DNA from: Leifsonia tongyongensis
GTDB lineage: Bacteria > Actinomycetota > Actinomycetes > Actinomycetales > Microbacteriaceae
Assembly: GCF_010686705.1 (NCBI RefSeq)
Contig: NZ_JAAGWY010000003.1
Location: 62,001 to 126,000 of the forward strand
Direction: 5' to 3'
DNA: 64,000 nt
How positions within the stretch are numbered: position 1 is the stretch's first letter; each line of letters starts with the position of its first letter. The notes below the pieces were generated by a model. The model had not been told where the DNA came from. It saw nothing but the letters and a program-made list of their open reading frames with translations, and searched no databases. A program made the translations under genes and the position numbers. This document shows, piece after piece, positions 47,321-55,299 of the stretch.

Positions 47321-48637
47321 ATGAGCGACACCGCCACCAGCGGCGGGGTCGAGGCGTTCGACGCCGTCGACCTGATCCACACGAAACGCGACAAAGGCGA
47401 ACTGTCGACCGCTCAGATCGACTGGCTGATCGACGCGTACACGCGCGGCTACGTCGCCGATGAGCAGATGTCGGCGATGACCATGGCGATCTTCCTCAAC
47501 GGCATGACGCGGCGCGAGATCCGCGACATGACCATGGCGATGATCGCCAGCGGCGAGCGGATGAGCTTCGAAGGCCTCGGCAAGCCGACCACCGACAAGC
47601 ACTCCACGGGCGGGGTCGGCGACAAGATCACCCTTCCGCTGATGCCCCTCGTCGCGGTCTTCGATGTCGCGGTACCGCAGCTGTCGGGGCGCGGGCTCGG
47701 CCACACCGGTGGCACCCTCGACAAGCTGGAGAGCATCCCGGGCTGGCGCGCCAATCTCACCAACCAGGAGATGTTCGACCAGCTGCGGGACGTCGGCGGT
47801 GTGATCTGCGCCGCCGGAAGCGGCCTCGCGCCGGCCGACGGCAAGCTGTATGCGCTTCGCGACATCACCGGGACGGTCGAGGCGATCCCGCTGATCGCTT
47901 CGTCGATCATGAGCAAGAAGATCGCCGAAGGCACGGGCGCGTTGGTGCTCGATGTGAAGTTCGGATCCGGTGCGTTCCTCAAGGACATCGAACGGTCGCG
48001 CGAACTCGCACGCACGATGGTCGACCTCGGGCGCGATGCCGGTGTCGCCACGTCGGCTCTGCTCACGAACATGAACGTGCCTTTGGGCCTCGCGATCGGC
48101 AACGCCAACGAGGTTCGCGAATCCGTCGAGGTCCTTGCCGGTGGCGGGCCGGCGGACATCGTGGAACTCACGGTGGCCCTCGCGCGGGAGATGCTCGCCC
48201 TCGCCGGCAAGACCGATGTCGACGTCGAGGCCGCCCTGACGGACGGCCGTGCCATGGACAAATGGCGCGAGGTGATCCGCGCCCAGGGCGGCGATCCGGA
48301 TGCGGCCCTCCCGGTCGCGAAGGAGACGCACACGGTCGTCGCCGACCGCGACGGAGTGCTCGTCGAGCAGCAGGCGCTGCCGTTCGGCATCGGCGCGTGG
48401 CGACTCGGCGCCGGACGCGCCCGCAAGCAGGACCCGGTGCAGCACGCGGCGGGGATCGACCTGCACGCCAAGCCGGGCGACACGGTGCGGGCGGGCCAGC
48501 CGCTCTTCACGCTCTCGGCCAACGAGCCCGCGCGCTTCGAGCGCGCCCTCGAAGCTGTGCAGGGCGCCTGGCGGATCGGCGACCCCGGCGAGCCCGTGCT
48601 CGACGGCGGCCCCCTCATCGCCGACCGCATCTCCTAG
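47321..48637 (+). CDS. deoA: Thymidine / pyrimidine-nucleoside phosphorylase
   Basis: 438 residues. The phosphate-binding segment TDKHSTGGVGDK is near 85-96, SGRGLGHTGGTLDKLES near 117-133 and the C-terminal domain has a lipoyl-like hammerhead fold (HAKPGDTVRAGQPLF near 383-397). It phosphorolyses thymidine, deoxyuridine or uridine to base and (deoxy)ribose 1-phosphate. AAAGGA precedes the ATG. Follows cdd after 23 bp; ends in a hairpin shared with the converging nuclease-like gene. Confidence 0.94.
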   Translation: MSDTATSGGVEAFDAVDLIHTKRDKGELSTAQIDWLIDAYTRGYVADEQMSAMTMAIFLNGMTRREIRDMTMAMIASGERMSFEGLGKPTTDKHSTGGVGDKITLPLMPLVAVFDVAVPQLSGRGLGHTGGTLDKLESIPGWRANLTNQEMFDQLRDVGGVICAAGSGLAPADGKLYALRDITGTVEAIPLIASSIMSKKIAEGTGALVLDVKFGSGAFLKDIERSRELARTMVDLGRDAGVATSALLTNMNVPLGLAIGNANEVRESVEVLAGGGPADIVELTVALAREMLALAGKTDVDVEAALTDGRAMDKWREVIRAQGGDPDAALPVAKETHTVVADRDGVLVEQQALPFGIGAWRLGAGRARKQDPVQHAAGIDLHAKPGDTVRAGQPLFTLSANEPARFERALEAVQGAWRIGDPGEPVLDGGPLIADRIS

Positions 48638-48638
48638 C

Positions 48639-48698
48639 GATTAGGTGCCACGAATTCCGCTTCCCCGAGCCTTGAAGCGTAACTCGTGGAACCTAATC
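48639..48698. terminator. Long hairpin between deoA and the DUF559-type gene
   Basis: 25-nt arms (48639-48663 and 48674-48698; GATTAGGTGCCACGA and onward) pair at 22 positions around a 10-nt loop. The stop codon of the minus-strand gene (48693-48695) lies within the right arm. Symmetric and placed between convergent genes, so a bidirectional terminator is likely. Confidence 0.75.
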
Positions 48699-49610
48699 CG
48701 AATCGGGCCAGCCGCGCGAGCGCAGTGCTTCTCGTGTTCGCGCAGACGCTTCTCGAAGATGCATTTGCTTGTTCACGCGGATCGTGATCCAGCCGGCCGC
48801 GATCAGATCGTTGTGTCTGACCACGTCTCGCGAGTACTGATAGTCGTCGAGGCGATGCTGTTCGCCGTCGTATTCGACAAGCACTCGGAAACCGGTGTAC
48901 ACAAGATCGCCTATCGCGATCCGATGACCCGTACTGTCGAAAATAGGGATGTTCAACTCCGGCTCGGGAAGTCCGGCCCGCATGAGCTCAAGTCGTAAGG
49001 CGGTCTCCATGGGTGAAGCGACATTCGGCCGGATGAGGTTGAACGCATCCGCGAGCCTCTTGGACCCATGTCCCTGTCCGAACGCGATTACAGCTTCCTC
49101 GATTTCCGACGAAGTTGCGAGGGGACGCGACATTCCAGCTAGTCGATCTCCCGCCGCGATCAATTCGTCGAGCGAGAGAATGCTCGCCAACTGGCACCAG
49201 GCGTAGGCCGGGAGTGCGAGTGGGAGCTGGGCGATACGGCCCACCTTGACGCGAGACCTTTCCGCGCGGTGGCCGACGACACCCGCCCTCCGCGGTGCTC
49301 GAGTCGGTGCGAACGACGAAACGTGGATGGTCGTATCCTGTTCCAACCGGCGGGGGAGCGGAAGCCCGTGGAGTCGAGCCGCTGTGACGTGGCTGAAGAA
49401 GTGGTCTGGCTTGAGCACGAGGGCCAGCGCCGAGCAACGCTGCAGCAGCGTGCGGTCCATTCCTGCTGGAACTCGAATTCCATGAAACGGCCTTGCCAGG
49501 TCTTCTGCATACGTGCGACGGAGTCCGACGCCGTGATCTCGCGCGTCAGCGATGGTGAATGGCCCGCCAGCGAGGGTGTCGGGAAGCGGTGCGACCTTGC
49601 GGGGCATCAT
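48693..49610 (-). CDS. Orphan DUF559-type nuclease-like protein with AbiEi-like N-terminus
   Basis: 305 residues. The N-terminal part (about 1-60) looks like the winged-helix region of AbiEi-type antitoxins (FTIADARDHGVG, then GIRVPAG). The C-terminal part (about 205-300) has a Vsr/DUF559 PD-(D/E)xK-like pattern: DLVYTGFRVLVEYDGEQH, then RDVVRHNDLIAAGW. No toxin or methylase gene adjoins. Such singletons are common in Microbacteriaceae and of unknown role. A second member lies at 57942. The codon use looks less GC-biased than neighbours, hinting at transfer. A defence or mobile-element function is only inference. Confidence 0.7.
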   Translation of the reverse strand: MMPRKVAPLPDTLAGGPFTIADARDHGVGLRRTYAEDLARPFHGIRVPAGMDRTLLQRCSALALVLKPDHFFSHVTAARLHGLPLPRRLEQDTTIHVSSFAPTRAPRRAGVVGHRAERSRVKVGRIAQLPLALPAYAWCQLASILSLDELIAAGDRLAGMSRPLATSSEIEEAVIAFGQGHGSKRLADAFNLIRPNVASPMETALRLELMRAGLPEPELNIPIFDSTGHRIAIGDLVYTGFRVLVEYDGEQHRLDDYQYSRDVVRHNDLIAAGWITIRVNKQMHLREASARTREALRSRGWPDSD

Positions 49611-49697
49611 CGATTGTCCAACGGGAGAGAGCGACGGCCGCCCGACGGAGTTTGACCTGTGGAAACATCACCGGCGGCTCCGATGTGTGGATACCTA

Positions 49698-49723
49698 TAT
49701 AAAACTAACTTCCATATATGAAA
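49698..49723 (+). promoter_or_regulatory. Promoter and palindromic operator of the SAH-hydrolase-like gene
   Basis: TATAAA (49698-49703) is a good -10 box. Just downstream, TTCCATATATGAAA (49710-49723) is a palindrome with an 8-bp perfect core CATATATG. It covers the likely transcription start, so the IclR-family product of the next gene could repress here. Confidence 0.55.
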
Positions 49724-49733
49724 CAATCGGAAG

Positions 49734-50921
49734 ATGAGCACCACTGACCACAACCTGGCCGCCAAAGGCCGCGCCCGCATCGACTGGATTCGCTCCCGCA
49801 TGCCCCTCCTCGCGCAGGCCCGTGAGCAGTTCGCGGTGAGCCGGCCGTTCGCCGGGCATCGCATCGGGATGTCCCTCCACCTCGAACCCAAGACCGCCGT
49901 CCTCCTCGAGACCCTCGCCGCGGGCGGCGCTGAGATTATCGCGACTGGCAACTTCGGCTCCACACAGGACGACACGGTCGCAGCGCTTCGCGAGGCCGGT
50001 ATGACCGTGTTCGGAACGCGCGCCGACACCCTCGAGCAGCACGGCGCCAACGTGGCGGCCGTGCTCGACAGCGCTCCGCGCATCCTTCTCGACAACGGCG
50101 CCGATCTGGCGGCGGGAATCGTCGAGCGCGGCGCCCAGGCGTCGATAATCGGCGGCACGGAGGAGACGACCTCGGGTGCCGACCGTCTCCGCGGCGAGCT
50201 AGCCGGAGCCGTCCCGTTCCCGGTCGTCGTGATCAACGACAGCCGTCTGAAAGCGATCGGCGAGAACCGTCACGCGGTCGGCCAGTCGATCGTCGAGAGC
50301 TTCATGCGCATCACCAACCTGATGGTTCCGGGGCGCCACGTCGTCGTCGTCGGCTACGGCTGGTGCGGCCGCGGCATCGCCCAGTACTTCCGTTCGCTGG
50401 GTGCACAGGTCGGGGTCGTGGAACGGGATGTCATGAAGGCGTTCGAGGCTGCTCTCGACGGGTTCCGGGTCGGGTCGCTCGCCGAGCTCGCCGGGTGGGC
50501 GGATGTCCTCATCACCGCCACGGGGCGCGAGGGCGTGGTGGGGTCCGAGACCTTCGATCTCCTCCGCGACGACGCCGTCCTCGGCAACTCCGGGCACTTC
50601 CCGTGGGAGATCGACGTCGCAGCGTTACGGGCCGGCGCCGTATCCATCGACCAGGTCGACGACGGAATCGAGCGGATCCACCGTGCGAATGGACGCCGCG
50701 TCGTGCTCCTGGCGGGGGGACGGATGTTCAACCTCGCCGGCCGCGAGCCGAAGGGCAACTCGCTCGAATCGATGGATCTGGGCTTCCTGCTGCAGGCGCT
50801 CTCGCTGGAGCGGGTGGCGACGGATGCGGCGCGCCTCGTTCCCGGCGCACAGCCCGTACCCGACGACATCGAGCGCCTGATCGCAGCACGGTTCCTCGAA
50901 GCTCTGGGAGCATCGCGCTGA
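49734..50921 (+). CDS. Short S-adenosylhomocysteine hydrolase-like protein
   Basis: 395 residues, close to short archaeal/Thermotoga-type enzymes and shorter than the usual 470-490. Family positions seen are SLHLEPKTAVLLETL (catalytic His), LLDNGADL, GGTEETTSG (Glu), NDSRLKAIGE (Lys), the NAD motif VVVGYGWCGRGIA (about 203-215) and NSGHFPWEID (His). Two usual active-site residues differ: the Asp four after the Lys is Glu, and the nearby Cys is Val. It may therefore hydrolyse SAH or a related thioether nucleoside such as S-inosylhomocysteine. It overlaps its IclR regulator by 1 nt. Confidence 0.78.
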   Translation: MSTTDHNLAAKGRARIDWIRSRMPLLAQAREQFAVSRPFAGHRIGMSLHLEPKTAVLLETLAAGGAEIIATGNFGSTQDDTVAALREAGMTVFGTRADTLEQHGANVAAVLDSAPRILLDNGADLAAGIVERGAQASIIGGTEETTSGADRLRGELAGAVPFPVVVINDSRLKAIGENRHAVGQSIVESFMRITNLMVPGRHVVVVGYGWCGRGIAQYFRSLGAQVGVVERDVMKAFEAALDGFRVGSLAELAGWADVLITATGREGVVGSETFDLLRDDAVLGNSGHFPWEIDVAALRAGAVSIDQVDDGIERIHRANGRRVVLLAGGRMFNLAGREPKGNSLESMDLGFLLQALSLERVATDAARLVPGAQPVPDDIERLIAARFLEALGASR

Positions 50922-51670
50922 TGCCGAGCTATGCGGTGCCCGCCCTCGACAAGGGGCTCGACATCCTCGAGCTGCTTGCCGACAGCAACGACGGTCTCAG
51001 CCAGGCGCAGATCGCGACCGAGACGGGCCGCTCGGTGGGCGAGATCTTCCGCGTGCTCCAGACGCTGGAGCGGCGCGGCTACCTGGTCCGTGATCCCGCC
51101 TCGGGGCTGTACTCCGTTTCGCTGATGATGTTCGAGCTGGCCCACCGCAATCCGCCGTTGCGCGGGCTGGTGCAGGCAGCGCTGGGGCCGATGCGTCGAC
51201 TGTCGACGTCATCCGGGCAGACCTGCAATCTGTCCGTTCTCGACGCCCGCCGGGTGCTCGTCATCGCCCAGGTGGAGAGCCCGGGCCCGTTCGGTTTCCA
51301 GGTCCGGGTCGGCGCCGAGTTCCCCGTCGAGAGCACGGCTACCGGAGCCGTGCTGCTCGCATCGGCCGGGACCGAGCTGAAGCGCGCCTACCTCGGCGAC
51401 CTCTCGTCACGCGACCCCGAGGCGGCTGCCCGCCTCTCCGATGAGCTGGCGGAGGTCGCTGCGCGGGGGTACGCCCGTGAATCCGGGCGTCGGCTGGTCG
51501 GCATCGTGGACATCGTGTTCCCGATCGTGGGGACGGGCGGCTTTCCCGCCGTAGCGCTGACCGTCCCGTGCGCCGCGACGACCGATCCGGAAGTCGACGT
51601 CGACGAGGTCGTCGAACTGGCCAGGGACACAGCGGCAGAGATCTCTGAGGCCATCCGTCCACATCCGTGA
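50921..51670 (+). CDS. IclR-family regulator of the SAH-hydrolase-like gene
   Basis: 249 residues: winged helix-turn-helix at about 5-62 (LDKGLDILELLADS, SVGEIFRVLQTLERRGYL) and an IclR effector domain at about 75-249. The ATG shares one base with the preceding stop (TGATG), so the two are cotranscribed. It likely autoregulates through the palindrome at 49710-49723; the effector might be a purine nucleoside or homocysteine derivative, which is inference from context. Confidence 0.85.
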   Translation: MPSYAVPALDKGLDILELLADSNDGLSQAQIATETGRSVGEIFRVLQTLERRGYLVRDPASGLYSVSLMMFELAHRNPPLRGLVQAALGPMRRLSTSSGQTCNLSVLDARRVLVIAQVESPGPFGFQVRVGAEFPVESTATGAVLLASAGTELKRAYLGDLSSRDPEAAARLSDELAEVAARGYARESGRRLVGIVDIVFPIVGTGGFPAVALTVPCAATTDPEVDVDEVVELARDTAAEISEAIRPHP

Positions 51671-51702
51671 CAAGGCGGCTGCATCCGACCGCGCGGCCCC
51701 GA

Positions 51703-51708
51703 TAGATT
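51703..51708 (+). promoter_or_regulatory. -10 box of add, leaderless start
   Basis: TAGATT ends 7 nt before the add ATG, with no Shine-Dalgarno. add therefore has its own promoter despite following the iclR gene by 45 bp. Confidence 0.5.
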
Positions 51709-51715
51709 TGTCGTC

Positions 51716-52834
51716 ATGAACACTGTGCCTGAGGAATTCCTGCTCGCCGGCGGTACGAGCATCACCGCGCTTCCGAAGGTCTCGCTGCACGACCATCTCG
51801 ACGGCGGCCTGCGCCCCTCCACCATCATCGAACTCGGCGACGCGATCGGCCTCGACCTTCCCGCCGACGATGCGGTCACGCTCGGCCAGTGGTTCGCCGA
51901 ACGCAGCAATTCCGGTTCGCTTGTCGAATACCTCAAGACGTTCGACCTCACCACGGCGGTCATGCAGACGAGGGAAGGCCTGGTACGGGTCGCGCGCGAG
52001 TTCGTACAGGATCTCGGCGCCGACGGCGTGGTCTACGGCGAGATCCGGTGGGCGCCGGAGCAGCACCTCAGTCGTGGCCTGACGCTCGACCAGGCCGTCG
52101 AAGCCGTGCAGGAAGGCATCGAGGAGGGCATCGACGACGTCAACCAGAACGGCAGCGGCATCCGTGTCGGCCAGCTCATTTCGGCGATGCGCCACACCAA
52201 CCGGGCGTTCGAGATCGCCGAGCTCGCGGTCCGCCACCGCGACCGCGGCGCTGTGGGCTTCGACATCGCCGGCCCGGAAGCCGGTTTTCCGCCGTCGAAT
52301 CACCGTCGGGCGTTCGACTATCTCGCCGAGCACTACTTCCCGGCGACGGTGCACGCCGGCGAAGCCGACGGGCTGGAGAGTATCCGCAGCGCGATCATCG
52401 ACGGGCGGGCCCTCCGCCTCGGCCACGGCGTGCGCCTGGCCGAAGACATCGTGATCGAACGCCAGGACGACGAGAACACCTACGTCTCGCTCGGACCCCT
52501 CGCGCAGTGGGTCAAAGACCGTGAGATCGCACTGGAGACGAGCCCGTCGTCGAACCTGCAGACCGGCGCGATCGCAGCGTGGGGCGACGATCTCCTCGAC
52601 CACCCGTTCGATCTGCTGTACCAGCTCGGCTTCCGGGTCACGGTCAACACCGACAACCGCCTGATGAGCGCCACCACACTCAGCCGGGAGCTGGCACTCC
52701 TCGCCGACGCCTTCGACTACGACCTGACCGACCTCGAGGTCTTCCAGTTGAACGCCGCGTCGTCGGCCTTCCTGCCCCTCGAAGATCGTGAGGAGTTGGC
52801 CGACATCATCACAGCAGGTTTCGAGGGTTCGTAA
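51716..52834 (+). CDS. add: Adenosine deaminase
   Basis: 372 residues of the amidohydrolase barrel: zinc ligands in SLHDHLDGG (about 22-30), VHAGEAD near 211-217 (His and catalytic Glu), the catalytic His in RLGHGVRL near 236-243 and Asp in NTDNRLMS near 310-317; ETSPSSNLQTG is near 285. It converts adenosine and deoxyadenosine to inosine forms, the substrates of the purine nucleoside phosphorylase encoded nearby. The orphan PTS EIIA gene follows 24 bp later. Confidence 0.93.
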   Translation: MNTVPEEFLLAGGTSITALPKVSLHDHLDGGLRPSTIIELGDAIGLDLPADDAVTLGQWFAERSNSGSLVEYLKTFDLTTAVMQTREGLVRVAREFVQDLGADGVVYGEIRWAPEQHLSRGLTLDQAVEAVQEGIEEGIDDVNQNGSGIRVGQLISAMRHTNRAFEIAELAVRHRDRGAVGFDIAGPEAGFPPSNHRRAFDYLAEHYFPATVHAGEADGLESIRSAIIDGRALRLGHGVRLAEDIVIERQDDENTYVSLGPLAQWVKDREIALETSPSSNLQTGAIAAWGDDLLDHPFDLLYQLGFRVTVNTDNRLMSATTLSRELALLADAFDYDLTDLEVFQLNAASSAFLPLEDREELADIITAGFEGS

Positions 52835-52846
52835 GCGCCCGGACGA

Positions 52847-52852
52847 TACGCT
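52847..52852 (+). promoter_or_regulatory. -10 box of the EIIA gene, leaderless start
   Basis: TACGCT ends 6 nt before the EIIA ATG. The only purine-rich stretch (GGAG) touches the ATG too closely to work as a ribosome-binding site. Confidence 0.4.
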
Positions 52853-52858
52853 TGGAGC

Positions 52859-53320
52859 ATGCCCCTTCCGCCCCTTCCTGATTCCGCGATCACTGTCGGA
52901 GCGCACGCCTCCGACTGGCGGGAGGCCGTAGAACTCGCGGGTGAGGCACTTGCTCGTTCCGGTGCGACGACGCCCGGTTATGCGGCGCGGATGATCCAGG
53001 TCATCGACGAATTCGGCGCATACATCGTGATCGCTCCCGGCCTCGCGCTGGCGCACGCGCGCCCGGGTCCGGATGTGCTGGCAGATGGACTCTCGATCGT
53101 CACCCTCGACGAGCCCGTCGTCTTCGGGCATCCGCACAACGATCCTGTCGGCGTCGTGATCGGGCTCGCCGTGGCGACACCGGATGCGCATGTCACCAGC
53201 GTCGCGGAACTGGCCAATATCTTCAACGATCCCGGTGCGATCCCCGCGCTGGCCGCCGCCGCTGACGTCGGCGAGGTCCAGCGCATCATGGCTGCGAGCG
53301 GCGAGGAGGCGTCCCGGTGA
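52859..53320 (+). CDS. PTS EIIA component, ascorbate/Ula type
   Basis: 153 residues of the mannitol/fructose-type EIIA fold in its ascorbate-like branch. The phosphorylated histidine is in LALAHARPG (about 60-68), and GHPHNDPVGVVIGLA near 95-109 is the second conserved histidine region. It would receive phosphate from HPr and pass it to EIIB. Its stop overlaps the EIIB GTG by 4 nt. No EIIC permease gene exists nearby, so transport or a regulatory phosphorelay role is open. Confidence 0.85.
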   Translation: MPLPPLPDSAITVGAHASDWREAVELAGEALARSGATTPGYAARMIQVIDEFGAYIVIAPGLALAHARPGPDVLADGLSIVTLDEPVVFGHPHNDPVGVVIGLAVATPDAHVTSVAELANIFNDPGAIPALAAAADVGEVQRIMAASGEEASR

Positions 53321-53589
53321 AGATCGTCGCCATCTGCGGTGCCGGTATCGGAACTTCCGCCATCCTCAAGGTCAATGCCGAACGGGTTCTCGACCGGCTC
53401 GACATCGACGCCGAGGTGACCGCATCCGATGTGGCGAACGTCCGTGCCGTCGCATCCGACGCCCAGGTCATCCTGACTTCGCCTGAACTCGTGGATGCGA
53501 TCGGCGACACCAACGCCGATATCGTCGTCATCGAGAACTATTTCGACCTCGAAGAACTCGAGGCGAAACTCGAGGCCGCCCTCGGCTGA
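53317..53589 (+). CDS. PTS EIIB component, ascorbate/Ula type
   Basis: 90 residues, full length for a single-domain EIIB. The phosphorylated cysteine is in CGAGIGTSAILK (Cys7), the lactose/ascorbate-type P-loop. The GTG at 53317 overlaps the EIIA stop (GTGA), with GAGGAGG at 7-nt spacing, so both proteins are made together. The next gene lies on the opposite strand 12 bp away, leaving no room for an EIIC. See the finding on the missing permease. Confidence 0.85.
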   Translation: MKIVAICGAGIGTSAILKVNAERVLDRLDIDAEVTASDVANVRAVASDAQVILTSPELVDAIGDTNADIVVIENYFDLEELEAKLEAALG

Positions 53590-53601
53590 CTTGCGATCGG
53601 G

Positions 53602-55299
53602 TCAGGCGAGCAGGGCGCGCATCCCGTCCGCGAGTTCGCGAACGCGCGACTCGGCGGCGGAGCGACGCTCTGCTGCCGAGCCCTGGTCGCTCGACGCATC
53701 GATGTAGACCTTGAGCTTGGGCTCGGTTCCGCTCGGCCGCACCATCACGCGTGAACCGTCCTCCAGCCAGATGCGGAGGACGTCGCTCGGCGGGAGCGCG
53801 TCGAAACCGTCCTTGAGGTCGTCGATCTGGCTCACCGGCACCCCTCCGACGTCGGAGGGAGGCGTGGATCGCAGCCGCGCCATGATGACGTCGATGTCGG
53901 CGAGGTCCGTGACCCGCAGGGAGATCTGGTCGGAGGCGAAATGGCCGAATCGCTCGCTGAACCGGTCGAGCTGGTCGGCGATCGTCAGGTCGTCGGCCGC
54001 GAGTGACGACGCGAGATCGAGGAAGGCGACCGTCGCGGAGATGCCGTCCTTGTCGCGGACCACCTCCGGGTCGACGAGGTAGCCGAGAGCCTCCTCGAAG
54101 CCGAAGATCAGACCGGTCGCGCGCGACACCCATTTGAACCCGGTGAGGGTGTCCTGGAAATCGAGCCCGTATGCGTCCGCGACCGCCCTGAGCGCAGGGC
54201 TCGAGACGATGGAGCACGCGAGTGTGCCGTTCGGGCCGCTGTCTGTGGCCGCATCGGCTTCGGCCAGCTCTGCGGCGCGCCAACCCAGCAGTGCGCCCAC
54301 TTCATTGCCGGTGAGGCGACGGTACTCTTCAGGGCTCGACGGGTCGGGGATGGCGATGGCCAGGCGGTCCGCATCCGGATCGTTGGCGACGACCAGCGCG
54401 ACGCCCGCCTTCCGCGCCGTCGCGAAGGAGAGGTCCAGTGCACCCGGCTCCTCGGGGTTCGGGAAGGCGACGGTCGGGAACCGGGGGTCGGGGTCCACCT
54501 GCTCTGTGACCACGACGGGTGCGCTGAATCCGGCGCGCTCGAGAACGCGCGATGCGGTCTCCCAGCCGACGCCGTGCATCGCGGTATAGACGTACGAGAC
54601 GGCCGCGCTGGGCGTCCGCGCGATGGCCGCGGTGGCTTCGATGTAGGCGTCGACGACGGATTCGGCGGCCACCTCGTACGCGTCCGATCGGGGCAACCCG
54701 GTGATCGGCGCTGCGGCGACGCGGAGGATGTGGGCCGCGATGTCCGCATCCGCTGGCGGCACGATCTGGGAGCCGTCGTCGATGCCGCCGAGGTACACCT
54801 TGTAGCCGTTGTCGTTCGGCGGATTGTGGCTTGCGGTGACCATCACACCGGCGCTGGTGCCGAGATGCCGTACCGCGAAGGCGAGCACCGGTGTGGGCAG
54901 CAGTCGCGGCAGGAGGATCGCACGAACACCGGCCCCGGCCATCAGCTCGGCCGTGTCTTGTGCGAAGATCGCCGAATTCTTGCGTCCGTCGTAGCCGATG
55001 ACGACGGACGGGGTCGACCCTTCCGCGTGCTCGTGCAGATACGAGGCCAGCCCTGCTGCCGCCTGCGCCACCAGGACGCGGTTCATCCGGTTGGGTCCTG
55101 CCGCGATCTCGCCGCGGAGGCCGGCTGTTCCGAACGCGAGCCGTGCATCGAAGCGGGCGTGCAGGTCGTCGAGGGCCTCCGCTGAACCGGCCTCGGCGGC
55201 GATCACCAGCGAATCGAGTTCAGCGCGGGTCTCCGGGTCGGGGTCCTGTGCCATCCATGCCCGCGCCTGATCGAGCACGTCGGGTTGCGCGGCGCTCAC
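53602..55299 (-). CDS. Phosphopentomutase-like phosphohexomutase family enzyme
   Basis: 565 residues of the alpha-D-phosphohexomutase superfamily. The phosphoserine loop is VTASHNPPNDNGYK (about 153-166), the metal loop is DPDADRLA near 310-317, the sugar loop is FGFEEALGYL near 408-417 and the phosphate loop is RPSGTEPKLK near 522-531. The EEALG sugar loop matches the PGM2/phosphopentomutase group, which interconverts (deoxy)ribose 1- and 5-phosphate. That fits the pnp gene just upstream (ATGA overlap), whose product releases ribose 1-phosphate. Glucose 1-phosphate activity is also possible. Confidence 0.86.
   Translation of the reverse strand: MSAAQPDVLDQARAWMAQDPDPETRAELDSLVIAAEAGSAEALDDLHARFDARLAFGTAGLRGEIAAGPNRMNRVLVAQAAAGLASYLHEHAEGSTPSVVIGYDGRKNSAIFAQDTAELMAGAGVRAILLPRLLPTPVLAFAVRHLGTSAGVMVTASHNPPNDNGYKVYLGGIDDGSQIVPPADADIAAHILRVAAAPITGLPRSDAYEVAAESVVDAYIEATAAIARTPSAAVSYVYTAMHGVGWETASRVLERAGFSAPVVVTEQVDPDPRFPTVAFPNPEEPGALDLSFATARKAGVALVVANDPDADRLAIAIPDPSSPEEYRRLTGNEVGALLGWRAAELAEADAATDSGPNGTLACSIVSSPALRAVADAYGLDFQDTLTGFKWVSRATGLIFGFEEALGYLVDPEVVRDKDGISATVAFLDLASSLAADDLTIADQLDRFSERFGHFASDQISLRVTDLADIDVIMARLRSTPPSDVGGVPVSQIDDLKDGFDALPPSDVLRIWLEDGSRVMVRPSGTEPKLKVYIDASSDQGSAAERRSAAESRVRELADGMRALLA

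Noticed and set aside
51407-53191. 594-codon minus-strand open frame across iclR, add and EIIA
   Set aside because: Antisense to three well-supported genes; composition is typical of a shadow frame.
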